Notes under the pieces: model-generated
Seen by the model: the letters and a program-made list of their open reading frames with translations, nothing else
The model's database searches: none
Told to the model about the DNA's origin: nothing
NCBI GenBank assembly: GCA_963786445.1
Contig: CAWAZU010000031.1
Span: 1 to 64,000, forward strand
DNA length: 64,000 bases
From: JAFKFJ01 sp963786445
GTDB lineage: Bacteria > Pseudomonadota > Alphaproteobacteria > Acetobacterales > Acetobacteraceae
Direction: 5' to 3'
Shown here: piece after piece, positions 1-13,000 of the stretch
Layout: the number at the start of each line of letters is the position of its first letter
Position numbering within the stretch: the first letter of the stretch is position 1
Made by a program: the position numbers and the translations under genes

Positions 1-136
1 TCGACGACCGCCAGATCGTCGATCCCCATTTTGCAGGTGCCGCAGGGAGGCGAGCGCGGTCAGCTCTGTGGCGCGACATCCGCCTGCTTCCGCCCCGCTT
101 CCACGCCTCGCGCGCTTCCATGCTCTATTCACGACG
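1..136. other. Window edge, unassigned
   Basis: This stretch precedes the terminator-like hairpin. All three forward frames stay open through most of it, so the 3' end of a rightward gene cut by the window edge is possible. A reverse-strand ATG at 29 could also begin a gene running off the left edge. Neither reading gives a recognisable protein. Confidence 0.3.
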
Positions 137-137
137 A

Positions 138-170
138 AGCCCGCTAGATCACTGATCTAACGGGCTTTTT

Positions 171-171
<1 letters not shown>
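138..171. terminator. Hairpin terminator between fMet tRNA and left edge
   Basis: A 13-bp stem with a 3-nt loop lies directly after the tRNA-fMet gene. The T-run at 166-171 follows the stem on the plus strand, which suits a rightward gene ending at the left. On the minus strand the one mismatch becomes a G-U pair but there is no U-run. It may serve both directions. Confidence 0.6.
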
Positions 172-247
<76 letters not shown>

Positions 248-287
248 GAGGTGGTGGTGGTGTGTGGGGTTGGGGTGGGCTGGAGGA

Positions 288-402
288 CCTGGCGGCGACC
301 TACTCTCCCGCGACTTGGGTCGCAGTACCATGGGCGCTGGGGGTTTTCACGGCCGAGTTCGGGATGGGATCGGGTGCGCTCCCCCCGCCAAAGCCACCAG
401 GT
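288..402 (-). rRNA. 5S ribosomal RNA
   Basis: The minus strand reads as a 115-nt 5S rRNA. The conserved loop with CCGAACTCGG and the loop E/helix IV region ending in GGGAGAGTAGG are present, and the two ends are complementary. It lies about 120 nt downstream of the 23S gene. The ends are estimated from pairing. Confidence 0.92.
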
Positions 403-642
403 CGTCCGGCCCACCCCGCCGAAGGCGCGGGTGGGTGGGTTCTGGTGCGGTGTGTGGCGGGACGTGCCTGCCGGCAGGCGGGCCGCGCGATGGCGTGGCT
501 CGCTGCTGTGCGTGATGGGCGGACCTTGAGCCTGTCGGGCGATTAGGACCGGTCAGCTGCGTGCGTTGCCGCACTTCCACACCCGGCCTATCGACGTGCT
601 GGTCTTGCACGGCCCTCGGGGAGACCTGGTTTTGAGGAGGGT

Positions 643-674
<32 letters not shown>

Positions 675-820
675 TCCGCACATAGCTACCCGGCGGTGCC
701 GCTGGCGCGACAACCGGTACACCAGAGGTGCGTCCATCCCGGTCCTCTCGTACTGGGGACAGCGCCTCGCAAGTCTCCTTCACCCACGGCAGATAGGGAC
801 CGAACTGTCTCACGACGTTC

Positions 821-933
<113 letters not shown>

Positions 934-965
934 GACTCTTGGGGGAGATCAGCCTGTTATCCCTA

Positions 966-1001
<36 letters not shown>

Positions 1002-1143
1002 GCGGGACCACCGGATCACTATGGCCGACTTTCGTCTCTGCTCGAGCTGTCACTCTCGCAGTCAGGCGGGCTTGTGCCATTGCACTCAGCAGCCGATGTC
1101 CGACCGGCCTGAGCCCACCATCGCGCGCCTCCGTTACACTTTG

Positions 1144-1174
<31 letters not shown>

Positions 1175-1429
1175 ATGCAGGGTCCCGGACCGGGCTGACC
1201 GGTCGCGGTTAGACATCAGAAGCGCCCAGGGTGGTATTTCAAGGCTGGCTCCACCGAGGCTGGCGCCCCGGCTTCGATGCCTCCCACCTATCCTACACAG
1301 TGCTCCCCTGATGCCACTGCAAAGCTGCAGTAAAGGTTCATAGGGTCTTTCCGTCTGACCGCGGGTACCCCGCATCTTCACGGGGAATTCAATTTCGCTG
1401 AGCCGATGCCGGAGACAGTGGGGAAGTCG

Positions 1430-1520
<91 letters not shown>

Positions 1521-2094
1521 AATTCAGTGCTTGCACACCTCCTCTTAACCTTCCGGCACCGGGCAGGCGTCAGACCCTATACGTCGTCTCTCGACTTCGC
1601 AGAGCCCTGTGTTTTTACTAAACAGTCGCTACCCCCTGGTCTGTGCCACCCGCACCCGGTTGCCCGGATACGGGTCCCGCTTCTTCCGAAGTTACGCGGG
1701 CAATTTGCCTAGTTCCTTCGACATCGTTCTCTCAAGCGCCTTGGTATGCTCTACCAGTCCACCTGTGTCGGTTTCGGGTACGGTCTCGACGCTGGAGCTG
1801 TTTCCCGGAACGCTCCGGCGGCACGGGCAATCCGTTAAGCCCGCACCACGCTTCGCGTTCGTCACTTCCAGCAGGCCCAGGAATATTCACCTGGTTCCCA
1901 TCGACTACGGCTCTCGCCCTCGCCTTAGGGGCCGGCTCACCCTGCGCGGATTAACCTTGCGCAGGAACCCTTGGACTTTCGGCGACAGAGTTTCTCGCTC
2001 TGTTTGTCGCTACTCATGTCAGCATTCGCACTTCCGATACCTCCACCGCTCCTCACGGATGCGGCTTCACGGGCCTACGGAACGCTCCGCTACC

Positions 2095-2401
2095 AAACGA
2101 TCGTCAGTTGTCGGACGTCAGCGGATCAGAGAAGCTCAGGGCCATCCGCAGATGGCCGCAGATAAGGCTTTCATCCACAGATTGCACAGATTACACAGAT
2201 TAGGTTTTTTAGGATTTCATCCACAACCACCTTAGACCAGCAGATTGGCTTTGTCCGTTCGACAGACATAAACCCTGATCTGTGCAATCTGTGCAATCTG
2301 TGGATAAACCTACTCTTCCTACTCTGCGTCATCTGCGTCATCTGCGGACAACATTTTTCTCCGCTGTCTGACAACTGACGACTGACAACTGACGACCGTT
2401 T
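2095..2401 (-). other. Intervening sequence (IVS) in 23S helix 45
   Basis: The usual short helix-45 tip is replaced by about 307 nt. The outermost arms (about 2095-2112 and 2384-2401) are inverted repeats; the right arm has a tandem 14-nt duplication. Inside lie two more layers of inverted repeats, so the whole insert can fold as one long interrupted hairpin. IVSs at helix 45 are known in other bacteria and are usually excised by RNase III, leaving a fragmented but functional 23S rRNA. That this one is processed is inferred, not shown. No ORF inside looks genuine. Confidence 0.88.
2152..2349. repeat. Nested 9-nt-period inverted repeats inside the IVS
   Basis: The inner arms (about 2172-2203 and 2275-2305) are runs of a 9-nt unit of the form CACAGATTN on one side and its complement on the other, with about two mismatches. 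The middle arms (about 2152-2167 and 2322-2349) use a related unit of the form CGCAGATGN. The two layers are sequence relatives, so the structure looks built by duplication of one hairpin-forming unit. Similar ATCCACAGATT strings occur as dispersed repeats in other bacterial genomes, by recollection only. Confidence 0.8.
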
Positions 2402-2459
2402 CCGCAGCTTCGGCACGTGGCTTGAGCCCCGTTACATTTTCGGCGCAGGGTTTCTGATA

Positions 2460-2517
<58 letters not shown>

Positions 2518-3353
2518 TTGTTTTGGAATCCCCACATCCTTTCCCACTTAGCCACGATTTGGGGGCCTTAGCTGGCGGTCTGGGCTGTTTCCCTCTCGAC
2601 GACGGACCTTAGCACCCGCCGTCTGTCTGCCAGGCTAAACTCCCGGGTATTCGGAGTTTGGTTAGGTTTGGTAAGCCTTTGGGGCCCCCTAGCCCATCCA
2701 GTGCTCTACCCCCCGGGGTCAACACCTGACGATCTACCTCAATAGATTTCGCGGAGAACCAGCTATCTCCGAGTTTGATTGGCCTTTCACCCCTAGCCAC
2801 AGCTCATCCCCGACTTTTTCAACAGGCGTGGGTTCGGCCCTCCAGTGGGTGTTACCCCACCTTCAGCCTGGCCATGGCTAGATCACTCGGTTTCGGGTCT
2901 TCTGCCCGCGACTGAACGCCCCGTTCAAACTCGCTTTCGCTGCGCCTACACCTACCGGCTTAAGCTCGCCGCGAACAGAAACTCGCTGACCCATTATACA
3001 AAAGGTACGCCGTCACGGCACCCATACTTGCGTATCTCGGCCGCTCCGACTGCTTGTAGGCATTCGGTTTCAGGTCTCTTTCACTCCCCTCGTCGGGGTG
3101 CTTTTCACCTTTCCCTCACGGTACTTGTCCACTATCGGTCACCAGGGAGTATTTAGGCTTGGAGGGTGGTCCCCCCATGTTCAGACAGGATTTCACGTGT
3201 CCCGCCTTACTCAAGGATCCATTGGAACTTACGCATACGGGGCTGTCACCCGCTCCGGCCGGCCTTTCCAGGCCGTTCTGCTTCCCGCCAATGAACCACT
3301 GGCCTGTTCCGCTTTCGCTCGCCACTACTCGCGGAATCTCTGTTGATGTCTGT

Positions 3354-3390
<37 letters not shown>

Positions 3391-3564
3391 GCCTCGACAG
3401 CCTATGTATTCAACTGCCGATACCCCTCGCGGGGTGGGTTGCCCCATTCGGATGTCCACGGATCAACGCCTGCTCGCGGCTCCCCGTGGCTTTTCGCAGC
3501 GTGCCACGTCCTTCATCGCCTCCTGGTGCCAAGGCATCCACCGAATGCCCTTCTCGCGCTCGAG

Positions 3565-3962
3565 ATCCGGCAGCCCGGCCCCGGCAGATCGAAACCCGCC
3601 GGCGCCGCACCGCCAACCCACCATGCACAGGAGCCAGCCACACCCGGAGATGTCTCTCCGACTGCGCCGCCCCGCCGCACGGCAGGCACGAACTCAGCAC
3701 ACACACACGGGATCGCACCGGTCATCACACCGGCCGATCCCAACGCCGCTGAACGCATCCGCCCGGTCGCGAGGCAGCCACGTCCCCCCTCACGGAGGGC
3801 GCACTTGCCGGTCAGACACCGCGACCAAGCCACGTCCAGCGACGCACCAGAACCTGATTCACCCTGACAAAGACCAATTCGGCATCCACACGAGACACCC
3901 TCGGCGCCGCCCCCGCAGGGGCCGCGCCAATCCGTTGCTTCACCGTGAAACGCTCGGCTCTC
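3565..3962 (-). other. tRNA-Ala to 23S part of the rRNA spacer
   Basis: About 400 nt of the transcribed spacer between tRNA-Ala and the 23S 5' end. No gene is visible. Several open frames cross it but none has a plausible start, ribosome site or recognisable protein. It should contain the strand pairing with sequence 3' of 23S to form the processing stalk, but I could not delimit that stalk. Confidence 0.6.
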
Positions 3963-4035
3963 TGGAGGCGATCGGACTCGAACCGACGACCCCCTGCTTG
4001 CAAAGCAGGTGCTCTCCCAGTTGAGCTACGCCCCC
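3963..4035 (-). tRNA. tRNA-Ala (TGC), CCA not encoded
   Basis: A 73-nt cloverleaf on the minus strand with anticodon TGC and the G3-U70 pair that identifies alanine tRNA. The discriminator base is A. The next bases are not CCA, unlike the neighbouring tRNA-Ile and the operon's tRNA-fMet, so CCA must be added by nucleotidyltransferase. Confidence 0.93.
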
Positions 4036-4064
4036 TCAGGCACCGCTGCCCCCTCAGGCACCGT

Positions 4065-4141
<77 letters not shown>

Positions 4142-4172
4142 GCACCGCAGCCACCGCCACCAATTCAAGGGC

Positions 4173-4205
4173 TATCCGCAGATGACTCGATGCAATCTGT
4201 GGACG
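4173..4205. repeat. Small hairpin related to the 23S IVS repeat
   Basis: The arms ATCCGCAGAT and ATCTGTGGAC can pair around a loop of about 11 nt. The left arm matches the middle arm of the 23S insertion and the right arm matches its inner arm. This is a minimal single-hairpin version of the repeat, sitting in the transcribed spacer between 16S and tRNA-Ile. Confidence 0.65.
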
Positions 4206-4398
4206 AAACCCGAAACAGGGTCGCAGCCCACAGACGTTTCACGGGGAAGGGATACGCTGGCGGCGCCCGCCCGGGCAGACCAGGCCGGTCCGGCCTTCCC
4301 GCCAAGACCCCCATCCGGGACCCCTGGCAGGGCAGTCACGCGCGAACGCCCTTCAAACCGCACCGGCAGAGCCGGCACGATGCTCGAAAAGCATCCTT

Positions 4399-5909
<1,511 letters not shown>

Positions 5910-6142
5910 TTCATCTCCACCAGCCTCACCAGCCAGCTTCAACGAACTCAGACCCAACCCATAAGCCCCACCAAACCCGACCCCTCACAGAATCAGGCCA
6001 GTGCAAGTCCGGAACATCTGTCTACGCATCTAACCAAGATACATCAACAAACGCCCCATCAAACAGACCAGGTCCAACCAAACACCAAACCCAGTCCACC
6101 CAAACACCATAGCTCTCGCTACAGCCAAAAGGCGCCGCCAAC

Positions 6143-6172
6143 GTATCCCTTCCATCCAGATAAAATTGTCAA
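6143..6172 (-). promoter_or_regulatory. rRNA operon promoter
   Basis: A consensus -35 box TTGACA (6167-6172, minus) is followed after 18 bp by GGATAC (6143-6148). The region is AT-rich compared with its surroundings and lies about 235 nt upstream of 16S. The -10 box is weak or could be shifted by one base. No Fis-type or boxA element was clearly recognised. Confidence 0.6.
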
Positions 6173-6429
6173 GGAACAACCCGTCGCCGGGACCAACCGT
6201 GCCGCTGCTTCGCGGCCAATGTCGGCGGCGCGCTATCTAGGCGCCGCGCCCGCCGGTGTCAACGCCGTGACAATGCCCTCGCGAAGCGTCGGAAAGCGCG
6301 GAACTCCGCGGGTTTGCTCGGCGGCGTCGGCGCGAAGCCCAGCTTTCTAGCGGATTTCGGCCGCTCAGTAAAGCCATTACCCCACTGCATAGCTCGCAGG
6401 GTTGCCATAAATCGCCCGCTCTGGCAGCG

Positions 6430-6455
6430 CCGGGCGGAGCGGCCGCGCCGCCCGG
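6430..6455 (-). terminator. Hairpin downstream of clpB
   Basis: CCGGGCGG and CCGCCCGG arms surround a 10-nt GC-rich loop, 16 nt past the clpB stop. There is no T-run, so this is a candidate terminator or mRNA-stabilising hairpin only. Confidence 0.4.
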
Positions 6456-6470
6456 TCCGTGCGCGCTGCG

Positions 6471-9053
<2,583 letters not shown>

Positions 9054-9183
9054 GGCCTTGTCCCTTCTCAGGCGACCAGCGTGCCCGCCCCTATCTTAGG
9101 CAGCGGGCGCCCTGTTCCCGGGTCACGAAATGGGGGATGATGCCTGTCCACTCAAGAGCTTCCGGGGCCGCAGCGAGGCGCGC

Positions 9184-9942
9184 ATGCGAATCGAGCATCT
9201 CTATCGCTATCCGGTGAAGGGTCTTACCGCCGAGGCGCTGGAAGCGGTGGCGCTGGCGCCGGGCGAGACCGTGCCGTGGGACCGCGCCTTCGCGCTGGCG
9301 CAGGGCGACGCGCCGTTCGACCCGGCGGCGCCGCGCTGGCTGCAGAAGACGCATTTCATGTGCCTGATGGTCAACGCCCGCGCCGCCCTGCTGCGGGCGA
9401 GCTTCGACGCGCCCTCCGGCGTGCTGCTGATCCGCGCGCCCGACGGCAGCCGGATCGCCGAACCGGCGTTGACCGACGCCGGCCGCGCCCGGCTCGCCGC
9501 CTGGCTCGCGGCGTATCTCGGGCCGGAGGCGCGCGGCGTGCCGCGGTTCCATCACGTACCAGAACATTCCTTCTGCGATGTGAACGCGAAAGTGGTCAGC
9601 CTCATCAACCTTGCCAGCCTGGCCGATCTCGCCCGCCGCGCCGGCGCGCCGCGCCACCATCTGCGCTTCCGCGCCAACCTGTATTTTTGCGGCGCGCCGG
9701 CGTGGAGCGAACTCGGCTGGGTCGGGCAGGAACTGCTCGCAGGCGGGACGCGGCTGCGCGTGGTCAAGCGCATCTCCCGCTGCGCCGCGACGGAGGTGAA
9801 CCCCGACACCGCCGAGCGCGACGCGCGCCCGCCGGCGGAACTGCGCGAAGCGTTCGGCCACGTCGATTGCGGCGTCTATGCCGAGGTGGTCGAGGGCGGG
9901 CGCCTCGCCGTCGGCGATGCCGTGGAACTGCTGCCCGCCTGA
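9184..9942 (+). CDS. MOSC domain-containing protein
   Basis: The 252-residue product begins MRIEHLYRYPVKG, the typical start of the MOSC N-terminal beta-barrel domain, and continues into a C-terminal MOSC domain. The conserved cysteine lies in KRISRCAATEVNPDT near residue 205. MOSC proteins are related to the C-terminus of molybdenum cofactor sulfurase and are thought to carry or transfer sulfur, or to act as molybdoenzyme components of the mARC/YcbX type. An upstream in-frame start at 9130 lacks homology, so ATG 9184 is preferred. It converges on the metallo-hydrolase gene with 4 nt between stops. The substrate is unknown. Confidence 0.85.
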   Translation: MRIEHLYRYPVKGLTAEALEAVALAPGETVPWDRAFALAQGDAPFDPAAPRWLQKTHFMCLMVNARAALLRASFDAPSGVLLIRAPDGSRIAEPALTDAGRARLAAWLAAYLGPEARGVPRFHHVPEHSFCDVNAKVVSLINLASLADLARRAGAPRHHLRFRANLYFCGAPAWSELGWVGQELLAGGTRLRVVKRISRCAATEVNPDTAERDARPPAELREAFGHVDCGVYAEVVEGGRLAVGDAVELLPA

Positions 9943-9946
9943 CCGT

Positions 9947-10753
9947 TCACGCCTCCAGCCAGCGCAGCGCCCGCGCCACCGAGCGTTCGACCGCCGCCTT
10001 CCCGTCGGCGGGGATGACGCGGTCCCAGAACGCGCCGTACACGCGCTCATAGGCGAAGGGCGCGACCGCATCGGCGATGCGGCGCACGCCGGCCGGACCG
10101 AGCGGGATCCAGTTCGGGTAGCTGCGCATGAAGCCGGCCGACTTGCGGTCGGCCGCGACCTGGATGATGTCGCCGGAGAGCAGCGCACCGCGTCCCTCTG
10201 CGCCCGCCGGCCAGTGCAGCATCGCCGCGCCGTCGAAATGGCCGGGCGCGTGGATCAGCGTCAGGCCGCCGGGCAGGCCATGCGTCGCGCCGGACCAGAA
10301 ACGCAGCGCCGGATCGGGCCGCATCACCCAGGACCGGTCGGCCTTGTGCAGCCACACCGGTGCCGCGAACGCATGCGCCCACTCGACGACGGTGCTGTAG
10401 TAGTGCGGGTGCGAAATCGCGATCGCGGCGATGCCGCCGAGGGCGCGGACCAGCGCGACGGTCGCCGCGTCGATGAAGCTGATGCAGTCCCACAGCACGT
10501 TGCCCGCGTCCGTCTGCACCAGCAGCGCGCGCTGGCCGATCGCAAAGGCCGGCGTCGTGCCGATGCCGAACAGCCCCGGCTCAAGCTGCCGCCAGGCGTT
10601 CCAGTGCGTGATCCGCATCCGCTCCAGCGTCGTCCATTGCTGGCCGGACGGCGCCAGAAACTGCCGCTCGTCCTCGCAGACCGGGCAGGAATCGGGCGGC
10701 GCGTCGGCGGGCGGATACTGCACGCCGCAGGTCACGCAGATGAACGCCGGCAT
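9947..10753 (-). CDS. MBL-fold hydrolase with N-terminal zinc ribbon
   Basis: The first 30 residues form a rubredoxin-like zinc ribbon with two CxxC pairs (CVTC and CPVC). The rest is a metallo-beta-lactamase fold of about 230 residues. The usual HxHxDH metal motif is altered to HPHYYS, while later ligand regions (APGHFDG and the GDII segment) remain. The enzyme may bind one metal or have lost hydrolase activity. Length is 268 residues and the start is unambiguous. The family is common in proteobacteria but uncharacterised; no substrate can be named. Confidence 0.8.
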   Translation of the reverse strand: MPAFICVTCGVQYPPADAPPDSCPVCEDERQFLAPSGQQWTTLERMRITHWNAWRQLEPGLFGIGTTPAFAIGQRALLVQTDAGNVLWDCISFIDAATVALVRALGGIAAIAISHPHYYSTVVEWAHAFAAPVWLHKADRSWVMRPDPALRFWSGATHGLPGGLTLIHAPGHFDGAAMLHWPAGAEGRGALLSGDIIQVAADRKSAGFMRSYPNWIPLGPAGVRRIADAVAPFAYERVYGAFWDRVIPADGKAAVERSVARALRWLEA

Positions 10754-10845
10754 TTTTACCTCCCACTGTGATCTCCATAGCGGTCAGACCGCTGACTCAG
10801 CGACGCTTTCGGTCGGGCTTTTCACGGTCGTCCGAGTTGAGACTG

Positions 10846-10871
10846 CGACACGACCCGGCCGGGTGGTGTCG
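10846..10871. promoter_or_regulatory. 26-bp palindrome upstream of the repeated gene
   Basis: CGACAC and GTGTCG arms flank ACCCGGCCGGGT, giving a 26-bp palindrome with a single mismatched pair and no loop. Perfect symmetry without a loop suits a protein-binding operator better than a terminator. It lies 53 nt upstream of the shared promoter-like element and 75 nt before the gene's ATG. The second copy of the cassette lacks it. Confidence 0.45.
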
Positions 10872-10898
10872 TATCGTGAATCGACGCGGCCCGGCCGG

Positions 10899-10930
10899 CT
10901 TGCCCAGCCCACCCCGAGGCGTGTTAGTAT
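10899..10930 (+). promoter_or_regulatory. Promoter-like element of cassette copy A
   Basis: CTTGCCCAGCC at 10899-10909 is followed by GTGTTAGTAT at 10921-10930, 17 nt from GTGTT to the ATG. The same CTTGCCCAGCC and GTGTT-NN-TAT segments stand at matching distances before the second copy at 59.3 kb. Conservation outside the coding region suggests a shared promoter, but the spacing of 18-19 bp between boxes is not ideal. Confidence 0.45.
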
Positions 10931-10937
10931 CGCTGCC

Positions 10938-11528
10938 ATGCCGCCCGTCGCGTCCCCCGCCCTGGCCGACCGCTTCGCCCGTCTGGTGGCGGGGCTGCGC
11001 CGCGCCATCGCCGCCCGCGGCGCCGGCATCGGACTCGCCCTGCCGCTGATGCTGCTGCTCTGGTCGCGGCTGCACCGCACCGCCCTCCGCTTCGCCCGCC
11101 TCGCGGCAAAAGTCCATGCCGGCGCGCTGCCGCCGCCGCGCCAGCGTCGGCGCTCGCCCCGCGCGGTGCAACCTCCGCCGCCGCGGCTGCCGCGCGGCTT
11201 CGCCTGGCTGCTGCGCCGGCTGCCGCAGGCCGCCGCCGCCGCCTCGCAGTTGCAGCACCTGCTCGCCGATCCGGCGATGGCCGACCTGCTCGCCGCAGCA
11301 CCCCAGGCCGGGCGGCTGCTGCGCCCGCTCTGCCAGATGCTGGGCGTCCGCCCGCCGCCGGCCCGGAGCCTGTCCTCGGGCCGGAAGCAGGCCGGTCCCG
11401 TGGGCGCTCCGCCGCCGGTCCGGCCGGCGGCCCCGTCCCACCCGGCCTGCCGTCCCCGCCCGCCGCCGCGCGCGCGGCCCCGTATCCTCTCCCCGCCCGC
11501 ACCGAGCACCCCGCCCGTTCCGGCGTGA
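10938..11528 (+). CDS. Conserved hypothetical protein, cassette copy A
   Basis: I do not recognise a named family. The 196-residue product has a basic, amphipathic N-terminus (LADRFARLVAGLRRA), one hydrophobic segment (about residues 32-44) and a moderately conserved core ending RPLCQMLGVRP. The C-terminal tail of about 60 residues is Pro/Arg/Ala-rich and ends PPVPA. A paralogue at 59372-59952 shares the core at about 60 percent by eye, plus the tail end. The product looks like a small membrane-anchored basic protein. It precedes the Nudix gene but its 3' hairpin and 126-nt gap argue against a simple operon. Confidence 0.7.
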   Translation: MPPVASPALADRFARLVAGLRRAIAARGAGIGLALPLMLLLWSRLHRTALRFARLAAKVHAGALPPPRQRRRSPRAVQPPPPRLPRGFAWLLRRLPQAAAAASQLQHLLADPAMADLLAAAPQAGRLLRPLCQMLGVRPPPARSLSSGRKQAGPVGAPPPVRPAAPSHPACRPRPPPRARPRILSPPAPSTPPVPA

Positions 11529-11556
11529 CCGCGCGGCGCCCCCGCACGCCCTGAAT

Positions 11557-11572
11557 GTTGCGAAACAGCAAC
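11557..11572 (+). other. 3' hairpin of cassette copy A
   Basis: GTTGC and GCAAC arms enclose a 6-nt GAAACA loop, 28 nt past the stop. The copy at 59980-59995 has the same stem length, loop length and position but GTTCC with GGAAC: one base pair changed on both sides. The compensatory change supports a conserved structure or palindromic site. There is no T-run. Confidence 0.6.
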
Positions 11573-11654
11573 GTAAACATGGCCCTTCGCAGTGAAACCG
11601 GGGCGCTGCCACCGCCCCTGGATCGCCCCCGGCTGCACCGTTAGGCTGCGCGCC

Positions 11655-12290
11655 ATGCCGTCCCCCGCAACACTGCCCGCGCATCCCGACACCGAGATCG
11701 AATCCGACGAGACCGTCTGGCACGGGAAATTCCCGCTGCAACGCATCCGCTTCCGCCACCGCCGCTTCGACGGGCGCATGTCGGGCCTGCGCACCTGGGA
11801 ACTCTGGCGCCGCGGCCGCGCCGCCGCGCTGCTGCCCTACGACCCCGTTGCCGACGCGGTGGTGCTGATCGAGCAGTTCCGCCTGCCCGCGCTCGCCGCC
11901 GGCATCGATCCGGTGCTGGTGGAAGTGCCCGCCGGCCTGTGCGACCCCGGCGAGACGCCGGAGACAACGCTGCGGCGCGAGGCCGAGGAGGAAATAGCGA
12001 TCACGCCGCGCCGCCTCGTACGCATCGGCGATTTTTTGCTCACACCGGGCGGCAGCGACGAATGCGTCGCTCTCTATGCCGGGGAGGTGACCGCCCCGGC
12101 CACCGGCAAGGACGGGCTGGCCGGCGAAACCGGGCTGGCCGCCGAGGACGAGGACATCCGCGTGCGTGTCTGGCCGGCACCTCATGCCATCGCCGCGGCC
12201 GTCGAAGGAAAATTCGCCAATTCCGTGACCGCGATCGCATTGCTCTGGCTCGGGCTGCGCCGCGACCGGCTGCGAGAGGAGTGGACATGA
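11655..12290 (+). CDS. Nudix hydrolase, ADP-ribose pyrophosphatase type
   Basis: The product (211 residues) resembles the NudF group, which hydrolyses ADP-ribose to AMP and ribose 5-phosphate. The Nudix box begins GLCDPGETPE near residue 96 and continues RREAEEEIAI; the usual glycine in its last positions is alanine. ATG 11655 is chosen because an upstream start at 11592 adds residues without homology. The stop overlaps the next gene's start (ATGA), so the Nudix, tRNA-editing and sulfurtransferase genes are probably translated together. Confidence 0.85.
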   Translation: MPSPATLPAHPDTEIESDETVWHGKFPLQRIRFRHRRFDGRMSGLRTWELWRRGRAAALLPYDPVADAVVLIEQFRLPALAAGIDPVLVEVPAGLCDPGETPETTLRREAEEEIAITPRRLVRIGDFLLTPGGSDECVALYAGEVTAPATGKDGLAGETGLAAEDEDIRVRVWPAPHAIAAAVEGKFANSVTAIALLWLGLRRDRLREEWT

Positions 12291-13000
12291 CCGAACGCCT
12301 GTTCCTCGCCGACGCCATGCTGCGCGAAGCCGCGGCGACGGTGCTGGCCAGCACGCAAGAGGGCGTGCTGCTCGACCGCACGCCGTTCTACGCCCGGTCC
12401 GGCGGCCAGCCGGGCGATGCCGGCGTGCTGCGCTGGGCCGGCGGCGCCACGATCGTCACCGAGGCGGTGAAGGGCGACGGCGAGGCGATCCGCCACCTCG
12501 CCGCCGCGGGATCGCCCTTGCCGCCGCCGGGGACGCTTTTGACGGCATCGCTCGACTGGCCGCGGCGGCAGGCGCACATGCGCATGCACACGACGCTGCA
12601 CCTGCTCTGCGCCGTGCTGCCGGGGGCCGCGGTCACCGGCGGGCAGATCGGCGCCGACCGCTCCCGTCTCGACTTCGACCTGCCCGACCCGCCGGCCAGG
12701 GAGGCGATCGAGGCGGCGGTGAACGCGCTGATCGCCGCCGACCATCCGGTCGCGGCCGAGTGGGTGGAGGAGAGCGTGCTCGACGACAACCCGGCACTGG
12801 TGCGCACGCTCTCGGTCAAGCCGCCGCGCGGCACGGGGCGGCTGCGGCTGGTGCGCATCGGCGCCGGCGAAACGCCGATCGACCTGCAGCCCTGCGGCGG
12901 CACGCATGTCGCCCGCACCGGGACGATCGGGCCGGTGCGCGTGCTGAAGATGGAAAGCAAGGGGCGGCAGAACCGCCGCATCGTGGTGGCACTCGCATGA
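12287..13000 (+). CDS. Alanyl-tRNA editing protein, AlaX type
   Basis: This free-standing editing domain removes serine or glycine wrongly attached to tRNA-Ala. The 237-residue product starts with the AlaRS-like segment FYARSGGQPGDAG. The zinc ligands are in the HTTLH motif (near residue 107) and in CGGTH near 205. It has the size of the AlaX-M subgroup. It overlaps the Nudix stop and the sulfurtransferase start by 4 nt each. Confidence 0.9.
   Translation: MTERLFLADAMLREAAATVLASTQEGVLLDRTPFYARSGGQPGDAGVLRWAGGATIVTEAVKGDGEAIRHLAAAGSPLPPPGTLLTASLDWPRRQAHMRMHTTLHLLCAVLPGAAVTGGQIGADRSRLDFDLPDPPAREAIEAAVNALIAADHPVAAEWVEESVLDDNPALVRTLSVKPPRGTGRLRLVRIGAGETPIDLQPCGGTHVARTGTIGPVRVLKMESKGRQNRRIVVALA

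Larger units (their letters stand above)
5910..6470. other. rRNA operon leader and upstream intergenic region
   Basis: About 560 nt between 16S and the clpB stop. From 5910 to about 6130 is the rRNA leader, strongly strand-biased (C and A rich on plus, so G and U rich in the transcript). The rRNA promoter lies at 6143-6172 and a hairpin after clpB at 6430-6455. No protein gene is supported here. Confidence 0.6.

Noticed and set aside
2147..2350. The repeated CACAGATT units as a CRISPR array
   Set aside because: The units are 9 nt, adjacent without spacers, and arranged as inverted arms of a hairpin.
3400..3470. Possible helix-9 IVS near the 23S 5' end
   Set aside because: The stem-loop at this position is of normal short length; only helix 45 is expanded.
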